A stretch of 64,000 bases of DNA from Arion vulgaris (lineage: Eukaryota; Mollusca; Gastropoda; Stylommatophora; Arionidae): contig CM036754.1 in NCBI GenBank assembly GCA_020796225.1, positions 39,674,279-39,738,278 of the forward strand. Direction: 5' to 3'. Below are positions 1 through 13,100 of this stretch, in pieces. Below the pieces are notes generated by a model. It did not search any database. It saw only the letters and a program-made list of their open reading frames with translations, and was not told the DNA's origin. How positions within the stretch are numbered: position 1 is the stretch's first letter; every line of letters begins with the position of its first letter. Position numbers and translations under genes: made by a program.

Positions 1-148
1 GTTTCTGTAGAAGCGATTGTGTTCTGTTCTGAAATGCAGAAAAACATATAGGCCACAGTTAATGATTTATTAACTCTTTGTGGACCAAATGCCACACTAT
101 GTGGCTTTGGGTGGAACACCTTTTTACCAGGAGCACACTAAAAGGCGT

Positions 149-258
149 CAATGAGGAACTTTTCTATCGGTCTCCACAAATGGGAAAAACTAGCTGATGA
201 CCGAGTTATGTGGAAGACAACATTACGCAAAGGTGTAGAATTTTTCAAAAACAACTAA
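149..258 (+). mobile_element. LINE 3' end fragment (ORF2 C-terminus)
   Basis: An open frame ending at TAA 256-258 reads LHKWEKLADDRVMWKTTLRK. The W..LA.DR..W...LR.G pattern is typical of the last residues of non-LTR retrotransposon polyproteins. 259-504 shows nothing further that I can assign. Confidence 0.45.
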
Positions 259-504
259 GCTGAAAGACAAGAGAGACAAGCAAAAACTCACAGTAAAACA
301 CTTGTCAATTGATCTTCTGTAAAGACGAAAAAAGCCACATATGCTGGACAATAAAGACTGCTTGCCCATGCAGTTGTCGCACTGTTCTCAGCTATACTTT
401 GAAACTTTAGCTGTGAATACCTGTTTTTTTTTAGCTAGAACACATATGCTGAAGATTTGAGACCAATATTCTAACCATTTCATCTTCAGCGTATACTGTT
501 GTAT

Positions 505-936
505 TTATGTTATGTTATGCGATCGACGTCGAGGCACATTGGGCATTCCCATGCATGATCAGTCCTACGCTGCAGCAGCCATCCCAAAGTCACCTGCTCA
601 CGGTACCCATGAAAACTTGATTCGTACATCTTCTCTCTCGACCACGAAGACAACACTGTCTGGCATATCCAAACTTAAATCCTAATTCTCGCACTGTCCA
701 GTGTGTTTGAGACTTGCCCATATCACATAAATAAGCATGTACCACATTGATGACATCGGCTCTGTCCATACTTCTGCCAGCTTGAGCCGGGACATTGTTT
801 GCAAGAAAGTTAACACGTTCATTGCATTGCAGAATGTCCAGGTGTGTACAGCCAAGTCATTGACTTGAGATGTGATTACCAAATGTCCTCCCATTCTGCA
901 CTGACTTCTAGATTCAATCATTTGAAGCATATTCAT
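505..936 (-). repeat. Dispersed repeat with conserved minus-strand frame
   Basis: 505-760 is clearly related to 42506-42760. In the minus direction both copies read a related peptide (CEN..L.LDMPDSV.FVVE, preceded by YVIWASL.H). Shared protein-level conservation suggests a mobile-element ORF remnant. The family was not recognised. Confidence 0.5.
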
Positions 937-1052
937 AGTCTTATATGATAAAATCGTATGTGTTGACTGTTGTACTAATAGTTATATCTTCTTTATTTTA
1001 GTTGATTTTATTTTGACTTTATTTGATTGTGATACATTCTTTTTTCTTTCAG

Positions 1053-1100
1053 CTTGATTTCAAAAGAAGAGACAAGCAGAAGAAGCAGAGAATGAAAGAT
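1053..1100 (+). CDS. XRN2: XRN2 exon (window exon 1), basic linker
   Basis: A 48-nt, phase 0-0 exon after a pyrimidine-rich acceptor (ttttttctttcag) and before a gtatgt donor. It reads [16 protein letters not shown], the lysine/arginine-rich stretch that follows the nuclease domain in XRN2. Preceding exons lie upstream of the window; none was recognised in 1-1052. Confidence 0.8.
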
Positions 1101-4100
1101 GTATGTAAATAGTTGTTAAAATAGAGACAACATAAATAGCTTTTATAGTTAACATGAGTTAATTCAGTTAAGCAGGTGGTTGCCTCTGAAATAAAAAACA
1201 CTGATAAACGGAAAGCAGGCCTGCATGCAGAAGTCTGTCAAAAGCATGATGCTAGGCGCCCTGACTACAGCAGAATTCATAGCGGGTAAACACAAGAAGC
1301 GGGTCTCTGTTGGCCACTTCCTTTCCACAGTTGATTCATCAGGTGACAATCTTGCAGGATGTGTTCGGCTGTCTGTGTTGTCTATGCACATGTGGGTGAT
1401 GGAACTAGTTTTAGTCTGTGTAGGTACAAAAATTAGTCAGAAGCGACATACCAGGCACCCTGATCACGCCTGAATTCATAGCAGGTGACCACAAGAAGAA
1501 GAATAATATCCCACAAGATGTAGAAAATAAATAGACACATTAAAGCCAATCAAAAGATAAAATAAGAGATTGTCCAGAAAAGAATGTTTGGAGAGGTTCA
1601 ACTAAAGGGTGAAGAGATGAACACGAAATGAAAGAAAATTAAGTTATTTTCATGTGTTAACATTTATTTGTTCCATCACAGCATATCGAGTGACCAAGCA
1701 TGCACTATCTCAGAAACCGATCATCAGTTAAACCTGCAGCGTCTAACAGCTAAAAAGCAGAGAAGGACAAAAGAGATAGAACATCTATTTAAAAAAAATG
1801 ATAGTTGTTTTTAAAAGTTCACTGTTTCATAGTTTCTATTTTGTATCTTTCCTGTTGACAGCAACAAAATGCTCAGAGACCAAAGTGGATGATGGGTGGC
1901 CAGTTTGCTCCACAGGTAATGTTTTCTCTTTTATAATATCAGTTTATTTGGTTTTTTTCCAATCTAGAAGCACTTGAGCTTTCAACTCTTCGACTCGGTG
2001 CCATGGACATTGTAACCCTTCGGTTTGGTGCCACGAATACCATAAATCTGGAGAACCTGTGGCTTTTCTGCCAGCCCATGAAATTGAACCGCACTTACAG
2101 GGGGGGCTTGTCACCTGTCGTCCAACGCGCAATGAACACGCTGGGTAGGCGGACTATAATATCAGTTATAAACATCATGTTCAGGCTTGTTATTAGTTCT
2201 CTATTAGGGTATCTGTGGTGTAGAGGTTAGGTACTCGCCTTTCATTCCAAAGGCACTTGGTTCACTCCCTCATGGAGCCATCGGGATATTTCTCCAGAGA
2301 TCCCTGACCTCAGTGTAGGTGAGATCGAGTTTCTAGTCCTACTGGAGACGGATGATAAAATGTAAGTTCCCTTGTTCAAGTTCAGCATGTAAAAGAACCC
2401 TTGGCAGTTCAACACTGAGAAGAGCTGGCTGGAAAGCCTCTGCTATGGAAAAATTCATTGAAAAATAATTAATAACATTCCGTCACGATTTTCACCATCT
2501 TCTAAATTACATCGGGGACCCTCATAGTGCTATAGAGCTCATGTACTGCCACAGAGATCTTCTTCCTGTGTAAGAAAGAAGAGCACACATGGTTACTTAC
2601 CGAAGTGCAAGGTTCAATCAATCAATCATGTTATTAGTTACTGAACTGACAACATATCACTCTGCCACAATCCAATAAGTGCTCGCTCTCCCCTAACAGA
2701 TGTAGAAAGATATGCATGCTAATGGTTCCCATGGCTTGCTGGTTAAACACATTCCTCACTTTTTTCCTGAGACATTCACTTCTGTTTGAGCATGTAATTT
2801 CAAACTCCTTTAATTGCAGATTAGACTCGATATCAATTTGAGTGTCTTCATCCAACAAATGATTTAACTAGAAACCGAGGGATGCCCTCTTTATCTATCT
2901 TCAAATTTAAAATGCGAAAATCCAGACATTTACCTTCATCTTTGTCCCAGGTCATGCTGGGGTGAAGGGCAATGAGAGAGCGGATGCACTGACGACCGAT
3001 GCGGAAATTGTGAATGGGTCTTCTATGGACAAAAGAGATATCATCAACACTCTAAGAGAAAACATACGCTCTGAAGATTTCAACGAAGCAGATAAAGAGT
3101 ATTCTCTATCTCGGTTGCGTAAGTTGTGCATACCGATAGGTGTGGAAAGGCGGGAAAACCATGAGAGAAACCCCAATAGATACATCAATCAACACAGAAA
3201 GGAGTTGTTAGTCTAAACACACTGAAATATATGCTTTGGAGGAGAAACTGCGGCGGGCAGTGTGGAAACAAATTTGTGTCTGGATTTTTACAAACGGCAA
3301 AAATAGACCTCACTTTTTAGAAAACAATGACAAACTACTGAATGTATAATTGGTGCCTTGAAAAACAAAGACTAGTTTACTGTGGTTGATGGTGACATCC
3401 TGTAAAGGATATACCACGATTTTCAATTACATCTCAATGATAGAAATGTTTGTGTTTATCAATGTGAGAAATGTTATTATTAATCAGTGAAAGAAAAATA
3501 TTCTAAACATTCAATATTCTACAGCAACTAGGTGGTCGGCATGGTGGATCATCTGTGGTATCAAACCCAAGACAAGCTGCTTATGATTCTCGCAGACAGA
3601 ACATGTCCACATCGTCCAGACCTGATGCAACCGCAGAACTCAAGTCACTTATGTTCAGGGAGGGTGGTCAGAGAGGAGAAAAACGACGTCAAGATGAACA
3701 AGGAGGGAGAGGAGGAAATGATAGTGATGAGGAAAAGGAAGCTCCTGATGATGTTAGGTGAGCTTGTACCTCATATTCTGTTCGATATATACACATTTCT
3801 TCTGCCATCAACTTCTACTATGCAACTACTCCGGTATGTGTCATAAACAGGGTGGTGCGCTTGAGGTCGTCATTGGTTTCCCCATAGTTTGTTTTTGTTG
3901 GGTTGTTTCTATTGGCCATATTTCCATTCTCACTGCTCAGACTGTGGCAGGATGTGCTCTGGGGACTGCTTTTGTGCTCCACAGGTGCAGGCAGCGAAGT
4001 CCCTGAGACTATTCTATGGAGGTGTGCTCTGAGAGGTGTACCATTCTGCGTCTGAAGACTGGTCTGCGCTTTTCTGTTTAGTGTATTTATACTTTCGTGC

Positions 4101-7100
4101 TCTAGGTTGTATCCTTCATTTCTTCTTCGATCGTTCTAGGCCTGTTTTAATCATTCTCATTGTGATATATAAACAGCCACACATCAGAACGTGATGTACG
4201 TGCACCAGCCTTCAGCACCTATTGGAGCCCAGTTGCTTATCCTTCGGTGGGGTGTTCGTTTTCAGCCAGCTTTTGATTTACTAGGGTGAGCTTTCCTTAG
4301 GATTCGATCAGCTTTGCCGTATTTTGGGCTTTGTGATCTACGCCGGGACAGTGAGTTACGCTGTTTATGCCCGTTCTGACTGAGAAATATTTCTCGGGGC
4401 TTGTAAGCTTATCCTCGGACGGCGTCTTACTCGTATAAGACACCGTGTAAAGTATCAGCCTTCGCCAATGTTCAGACCCGAACTTCCTGTTTGATCCGTA
4501 CATTGTCGGCCTTGCTTTACCGTACATTTTTGAGTTTGATCCGGGAAGGAACATTCTCAGCCTCTTCTAGACGCGTATTGAGTGCGTGGCAATTTGCAAT
4601 TAACCTCGAAAGCACTGGCATGGGGCGAGTACAAACAATGTAGAGGGTCGTTTCAGTCGGCACTATCAACGCAACTGAGGATTTTGCGCTCGCCGCCATC
4701 ACCCGCCCCAGTTATTCGGGGATGTTAGTTACGACTGCAATCGAACCTTGCCCGGTTGCCCCAAGGCTGGCAGTTCCGTTAGGCATCACCAACCTCAGTT
4801 CTTCCGGGGATGTTAATTTTAATCGCACAGTACCTTGCACGGTTTTCCCAGGGCGGGTAGTTTCGTTATGCACTAAACGCAACTTGTTCTTTTGCGCTCT
4901 GCAAACCTTGCCCAGTACATGTATCTGCACCGGGCTACCAATGCGGGGTCAGCTGCAATCTTCTCTCGCACCAACACGAGGGTAGACTTTATTCGTTACG
5001 GTCCTGTCTTATTTATTCTTGCCGACGGGCTGGCAATGTTTGCCCCCTCCTCAGGGCTTGAGCTTCTCCTACGTGGGCATACGTTTGGTCACTGGATACG
5101 TTTGGTCATCCATGTCTGAGACGTTTCGTTGCTGTTTCTTTGCGTTCAGGGACTTGGGCAATATCTTGTTGGACATCGGTCAGGAGATTTGTGCATTTTC
5201 TTTGTATGTACCTTATCGTGTTTCCGTACTTGCACTGCTACCCCTACCAGTAGTTTTTCTCTCCCCGATCCCTGCCCCTCTTGGCCAGACCGGAACCATA
5301 GTCTGTTTCCAGGGTCACCGCGTGGAGGTTGGGGGCAGGGTCTTGGTTAGCGCGCCCCGACGCTAACCCTGGCTCATGTTACCACCATGACCTCATGAGC
5401 CTTTGACCCGTATCCTTCATTTGTTTTTCTTCACATCATTCTTCTGGATTGTTTCAGAAGAGTCTTTGCTTCTGTAAAGCTTTGTGTTGTGTGGTATTGT
5501 GTTAGGCTCCCTCCAGCCCTTGCGAGTTTGTCAACTTTTTCATTTCCTGGAATGCCACAGTGTTCTGGTATATATACACATTTAAAATGGTAACCATCTC
5601 ATTCCAGTTCAAAAATGTCATTTTGAGTCCATAGTCACTGCCACGAAGTCCAACATAGATGCAACAAAGCCTGCTGTATGTGGTAGAAAATGTGTTAAAA
5701 GAATGTAACCACCACTATATGATGTTTACACAGAATGATTGATATGTTCCTACGTTAGTTTGTTTTTGTAAAAGTTTGTTGTTTGACTATGTACAGTTGT
5801 TCAACTTACACATCAACTTGATTGTTCTGTTTCTAACCAGATTGTGGGAAGATGGCTGGAAGGACAGATACTACAAATCTAAGTTTGATGTTGATGCTGA
5901 TGATCAAGAATTCCGTTACACAGTGGTAAGTTGACATTGATCATTAATTGTTATGTAGTAGTTTGTTATGTAAAGGTTATTTGTTAGATTATCTAAATAA
6001 GGGTCTAAAGACTGATTGATTTCATTGCACTGGGTTTCTCCATGTGACCCTGTCCCTCTAGGCAGAAATAGCAAGTGTTTTGCCAACAGTTGTTGCATAG
6101 CTCTACCAACAATCCAAGGGGTCTCTAGAAAACATTGCACATGTAACTCTGTCTGTATTCAAACCTACCTTGTGGTGCTGGGGCCTGCAGGGGAAGCAAA
6201 GATGGAGGCAAACAACATAAAGGAGAGCTGGAGGGAGCTACATGAGATTGAAGTAGATAGCATGAGTTGGTTGAAGGTCTATGCCCTAATCAGGGTTATA
6301 AAGGCATGAGAGGGTAGTCGTGCAAGCACTGAACTGATGAAGTAGATAGGAGAGAAAAACTAACAAAAATGTAATACAAATCATTTGTTTCTCTGCAGGC
6401 ACAACATTATGTCCGAGGTCTATGCTGGGTGTTACGCTACTATTACCAGGTTAGTACAACCATTGTTTGTTATGAAGATTCTTCTATGGGTCTGTTTGCT
6501 TCTTCTACTATGCTTTTGAGAGAGCGGACATGCTTGCATTGATTGTTGGGGAATTTAGAATGGATGAGCCTGTGTGTTGCTGGGGCTCGCAAGGGGAACA
6601 AAGAATAGAAACACTGTGACCTACAAGGTATGTCGTAAGAAGTAACTGAGATATCGATCTAAGAAAGCTACCCTAGTAAATAAAAAGCTTTGCAGAAATC
6701 AGATGTGCTGGCCTACTTGTAGGCGCATAACTGGCACAAGGTACAATCGCTCTTAGGCGTAGATCACATACTAATCACAAAGAGTGGTTAACAAGTAGTC
6801 GATATGGAGCGTTTGAAGGATGGGTACGGGGATGTTCTTTGGTCTCTTGGTGAATACTGTTGGATGAGGACACTAAAATTGATGTTGAATCAATTCAGCG
6901 ATTTAGTGAATTTGTAATTACACATTGTACAAGTAAAGCTTGAGAGGGCAGAGAGATTAAGTGTGTTTAACCAGCGAGTCACAGGAACCATCAGTATCCA
7001 CACCCTTTGACATGTGTTGGGGAGACTGAACACCTATGGGTCTGCCCGAAGTGCTGTGACATGAGTTCTGTAACCAAATTGAACGTTTTCTGCTGGATTC

Positions 7101-10100
7101 ATTCCAGTTTCTTTCAATTTAGAATATCTTCATTGCACTTTGGATATGTCCATAGGTTCTCTGATCTCCTGCGCAATATCTCCAACGGCATCCAGCAACT
7201 AACTGTACCAGTTTGATATTGCGCTGTTCTTTTCTGGCTACTTCAATCTGATCCTTTTGCAAGCTATCAGTTGGCGTGGATTGGTTTAAATAAATATTCT
7301 CTTTGTAGGATTTGTTGGCGCTCTGCGTCTCCTCCATCCAGGAAATTACTTCGGTCATGACCTTGACTTGTTCACAATCAAGTTTGAAATTAGTTACTTT
7401 ATATATTTGTTTAACATTTATTATTGGATAAGTGAATTAAAAACAGAGACTCAAATGGTTTGGCCACTTGGTCAGAATGAACCCGAATAAACTAGTTGCA
7501 AGAGCGTACAACCTCAAAATGGAATCATCAAGAGGAAAGGGCAGACCAAGAAAAGATGGGTTGATGGAGTTACAGACATCTTAAAACTCCACAATACCAC
7601 ACCATATCAAGCGACCGAGCGTGCATTATCTCGAAAACCGATCATCAGTTAAACCTGCTACGCCTAGCGGCAAAAAGCAGAGAAGGACAAAAGAAAGAAA
7701 GAAAGATTGGATAAGTCGGTTGAATGTATTTGAAAATAGACATCTGAAAAATAATTAATATAAAATGGAATGAATTCAGAAGTGATGAAATATCTGATCA
7801 ACCACTAGTAACTGTTATAAGAAAGAAAATATGGAGATATGTTGTGCATACCTTGAGAAGAATGGATTAAAGAATACCAAAGCAGGCATTGAATTGGAAG
7901 GCAAAGGTTTTAAGAAAGAGAGGACACCCTAGGAAAACCCTGAAACAAACTTTGCTGAAAGAGGGGAGAAATATCTGACTCAGTTCCCATGGAAGAAATT
8001 GAGCGAGTTGTCCAGGATAAAGCAGTCTTGAGAAATTATTTGCAGGCCCTATGTAACGTATAACAGTGCTAGAGGAATATATATATATATATATATTTAT
8101 TATGTGTGTTTTCTTTGCGCAGATACATACATATATATTTGTATTCTAGTAAAATGTTAGAAAGATTTAACTGTATACTATTTGTTTACAGGGCTGTGCA
8201 TCCTGGAAATGGTATTTTCCATACCACTATGCTCCGTTTGCTTCAGACTTTGTCAACATCGGGACTTACCAACGACTTTGAGAAAATACAAAACCTGTAA
8301 GTGTTCCCCATTTGTGTTAGGTCTTGTCAACTTCTCAACATTTCCACAGAATTTTTAATCTTTGTATATTTAGAATCAGCCTGTGTGATGCCGGGGATCA
8401 CAAGGAGAGCAAAGAATAGTACCACTGCTACCTACAATGAATGTCGTAAGAGACGACTGATGTTGGACCTAGGAAAGCTACCCTAGTAAATAAAAAGCAT
8501 ATAAGAAATCGATGTGCTGGCCTACTTGTACGCGCATAACTGGCACAACGCACAATCGCTCTTAGGCTCAGATCACATAAAAATCACAGAGTAGTTTAAC
8601 AAGTGGTCAGTATGGAGCGTTCGAAGAAGTATATAGAAACAGCTGTGTATACACAATGAAACTGTTGACTGCTATCTCTCCAGGTTTGTGAGGTGGTGGA
8701 TTAAGCCTTTATATTGCTGAGGCATGCATCTTTCAACCTAAGATGGATGTCTTTTTTTGGTTATATCTGAGCTTACTGGCATATTTTTTTGGGTGTGGTT
8801 AGGGACGTCCTAAAGATAACTGTTGTGTATTGTGTTCTGGTATGTGTGTGTAGTCCTGAGGACTTTAAGCTGATCTGGTGTGTGTGGTTATCGCTGTTGT
8901 TAGTTTTGTCTGAAGTCAGATTTTATGTTGGCTGACTGGCATGCTGCTGGTAATCATATCGGAGAATTGGCCCTGTATCAATCTGGTTTGTTGAACTGCC
9001 TAGGTGATCTTCCCGAGAAGAACTGTGTTCTTGGATTAAATGTGGGCTCATTAGCATCTTGGTCTGGGTGTAGACCTAATAAGGACTGTTGGTCTGGTAA
9101 ATGTCGTTTTAGCGCACTGAAAAGTGCCAATTGCCCTGGTAAGGGTAGAGCTTCCAGGTGTTGTTGCCAGAAATTGATGCTGACCTCTCCAGATGTCAAT
9201 CATTTGATGATGTCAGAAAGGTATTTCATCCTCTAAGGCCAGAAAACTAGTAGTCTCCTTCTTCTCATTTGCTGTTGTTCAATATCTACACAATAAGTCA
9301 GGTTCTCTCTCTGAGACCCCTAAGATGCTTCTACACTGTTCATGCGTTGTGCAGTTCTCTTGGCAGGTGACATGTTATTTCTGCTATGAGGGGCCGATCC
9401 ATATGGAGTAAAATCCTGGTGCAATAAAGTCAATCTTTCGCTTTAGACCATTTTTAGTTAAATGAGAACTCGCCGAAGAAAACTGCATGTCACTGGAAAT
9501 CACAATCAAAGGAAGAATATGTAGATGGCTAGGACATGTGTTGCAGAATGCCACCAAACACTTTGGTACAGGAAGATATTTGGTAGACAACATTTGAGAA
9601 AGGACAGTACATACATAGGAAACCTTGAAGAATTTAGTGGAAAGGGAAATGAAAGAGTGTGGACTGACCATTGGTAGAAATGCTGCAGACTGGCGACAAT
9701 AAGGATAACTTGTGAATGCATTATATGTCAACTATAACATGAAGGGGATATCGATTTATGTGTCTGTGAATGTCTGGTTATGTCTGTCTCAGCGTCTAAG
9801 AATACCCTTTTTTAAAAACTGAATAGAGTCACGGTCAATGGACTCGAAGTCCTATTTGTTTTTGATCACTTCTTTGCTATCACTATTTTAATAATTATAC
9901 CGCCAGGCGCATTCTTATGATGAAGTCAACTGTTGTCTGGAGCTCATCCCTGGTGCCATGTAGTTTTGAATGTAGTGTTGTGTTGTAGGACTAGCATCCC
10001 TGTCTAGGTCAGAGATGACACGGGAGATGAAGACAATCGTAGCCTGTGTAAGTGTTTATTTAGTCTGTTATGCCCTGTCCTGAGACAGAAGATGATGGTC

Positions 10101-13100
10101 TGTCGTATGTGTGATAGACGTTGGATAGTTTCGGTTTTTTGGTCCCTCAAAGTGGCATGAGTACTTGCATAGTAGTTCCTGCAACAATTTAACCAAAAAT
10201 CTGCTGTTCTGTGGATTTGAACCTCCAGCAACTTGTACGCAAGCTCAGTTCATTGCCACCGAGCTGCGCCAACTCCAGATTATGAAGTGTGTGTGTGTCT
10301 GTAGGCATGCTTATTGTTGGAAGAATGTGTCAGTACATGTATGTATGTGTGTGTATAAATCTGACTAATTTTGTGTGTGTGTGTGTGTGCTTTTATATGA
10401 GTATATGTACACATGTGTCTAATCTAGTTATTTTTGCGGTTGAGTACTTTTATACGAATATGTGTATCTGTATACATGTTTCCCGCATCTTGTCCCATGC
10501 TTACTTCTTGTGTGCCTGACTTGAAAATTATGTTGTCTCGTCTACCAGTTCCAGCCCCTGGAGCAGCTGATGGGTGTATTCCCAGCTGCAAGTAAGAAAC
10601 ATCTTCCAATCACCTGGCAGACACTCATGACAGATCCAGTAAGTCAGATAAGTTAGCAAAGCTGTGCCACTGCACTCCTGTCAAACCTATAGTTGCTTAA
10701 TCTCTTCCAGCATGTACATGGTGGAAGCCCAAATGCTGATGGTTTCTGTAACCTGTGTTTTGTTACTTATGTAGGTCATCGTGGAGTGTTTATTGTAGTT
10801 CTTGAAAGTTTATTTTCAATATAATTCTTTTCAGTGTTTGCCTTTTTTAGGATATAGATTTAGATATAGATATATGTTGCCGGAGCTACAGAGTTTGTGC
10901 TTTGTGCAATACTCTGGGCCATTGGTGTGCCATTTCTACGGAGAGAATCTAAGCCATATGGGGTAAAACCCGGTGCAATGAAGTTAATCCTTCGACTTTA
11001 GACATTTTAGATATAGATAAGTTTCCTTTTTAGATATAGATAATGGAATATTTCCTTTTAGATATAGATAATGGAATATTTCCTTTTAGATATAGCTAAT
11101 GTAATATTTCCTTGTAGATATAGATAATGGAATATTTCCTTGTAGATATAGATAATGGAATATTTCCTTTTAGATATAGATAATGGAATATTTCCTTTTA
11201 GATATAGATAATGGAATATTTCCTTGTAGATATAGATAATGGAATATTTCCTTGTAGATATAGATAATGGAATATTTCCTTGTAGATATAGATAATGAAA
11301 TGTTTCCTTTTAGATATAGATAAGTTTCCTTTTTAGATAAAGATAATGGAATATTTCCTTTTAGATATAGATAAGGGAATATTTCCTTTTAGATATAGAT
11401 AATGGAATATTTCCTTGTAGATATAGATAATGAAATGTTTCCTTTTAGATATAGATAAGTTTCCTTTTTAGATATAGATAATGGAATATTTCCTTTTAGA
11501 TATAGATAATGGAATATTTCCTTGTAGATATAGAAAATGAAATGTTTCCTTTTAGATATAGATAATGGAATGTTTCCTTTTAGATATAGATAATGAAATG
11601 TTTCCTTTTAGATATAGATAATGGAATGTTTTTTTTTAGATATAGATCATGGAATGTTTCCTTTTAGATATAAGTAATGGAATGTTTTCCTTTTAGATAT
11701 AGGTAATGGAATGTTTTCCTTTTAGATATAGGTAACGCCCGAGTGGTTACCGGGGCCCAGATTTGGGTGTAAAGAATAGAACCACTGTTACCTGCCACGC
11801 ATGTCGTAAGAGCGACTAAGGAGGTTTGGCTGAAATCGGATGCATGTGTCCTAAATGTGTAGAAGTCTTATGCGTTTAGGGCCTACCAAACCAATGTGCA
11901 ACGTATACACGTTCTTGGCAAAGATCAAGCATATCACAAAGAGTGATTAAAATTGGTCGTAAAGAACGAACACGAAGAAGAAGATATAGGTAATGGAATG
12001 TTTTCCTTTTAGATATAGATAATGGAATATTTCATTTTAGATATAGATAATGGAATATCCTATTCTATATCTTATATATGTTTGGTAATATAATTTCCAT
12101 TATTATTTTTATTTCCCAACAGGAGTCACCTATTATTGACTTCTACCCTTCAGATTTCAAAATAGATTTGAATGGGAAAAAATTTGCATGGCAAGGTGAG
12201 TTGGTGACTGTACAATTATTTGATGTTCTTGCGAATTTTTGTTTCCTTTTGAGGGTTTCCTGAGAATAGACAAGTTTGACTAATGATGAGAGCCACAGTA
12301 GCATAGTTGTTAGTGAACTAGTTTCTTAGGCTAGTGGTCTGGGTTCAATTATACAGTTTTTCCGAATCCAACAAACCACTATCTTTATTGTCTCGTATCA
12401 GAGCTGCTGAAATTGTATAACCTAGTATATCCTTTACTATGTCACAGTCATATCTGCCTTGTATATTCTCAAGCATAGTCCAAGAGTCTAATATGATAAC
12501 CTTCATTGGATGTATCCTAACTATATGGTTTGAATACTTTGCTAGAATCACATTGAATGTATTGGTTTTGACTACTTTGATGTTTTTTTTTCATAAACCA
12601 TGTCTATTTTGATTATATATTTTTTATTATAGGAGTTGCACTATTACCATTTGTTGAAGAGACTAGACTACGCAAAGCACTGGAAAGTGTATACCCTGAT
12701 TTAACTACACTGGAAAGTAGGTTACACCCATTTGTTTCAGTTTCAATATAAATATATCTATTTTATAACATTTGGGGGGTGTCAGCATGGCAGTAAAATA
12801 AAAGTGAAGAATCTGTTTTCATACCATGGAGTATATCGGTGAATCAAGTGTTAGGTTCATATTTTACTTTGACCCACAGCTCAGGATGGATGTAGGGATC
12901 AACATCGACTGCCTTTACTTCCCAGTGTTTCATGGGTTTCAGGATTGGGTGACTCTTCTTCTTCGCATTCGTTCTTCTATGTGACCAATTGAATCATTCT
13001 TATTGTGATATATAATTGATCTTTGACAAGAACGACTAACGTTGAATTCCTGTTAAGTAGGCACCTATTTGTATATGGTACCATACACATGTAGGTCAGA

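Noticed and set aside
5019..5366. 115-codon frame in the GC-rich part of the composite element
   Set aside because: No motif, overlapped by another frame, and open mainly because GC-rich sequence has few stops.
8106..8300. A separate small protein ending [12 protein letters not shown]
   Set aside because: Its end is the shifted reading of XRN2 exon 6; it begins in intron sequence.
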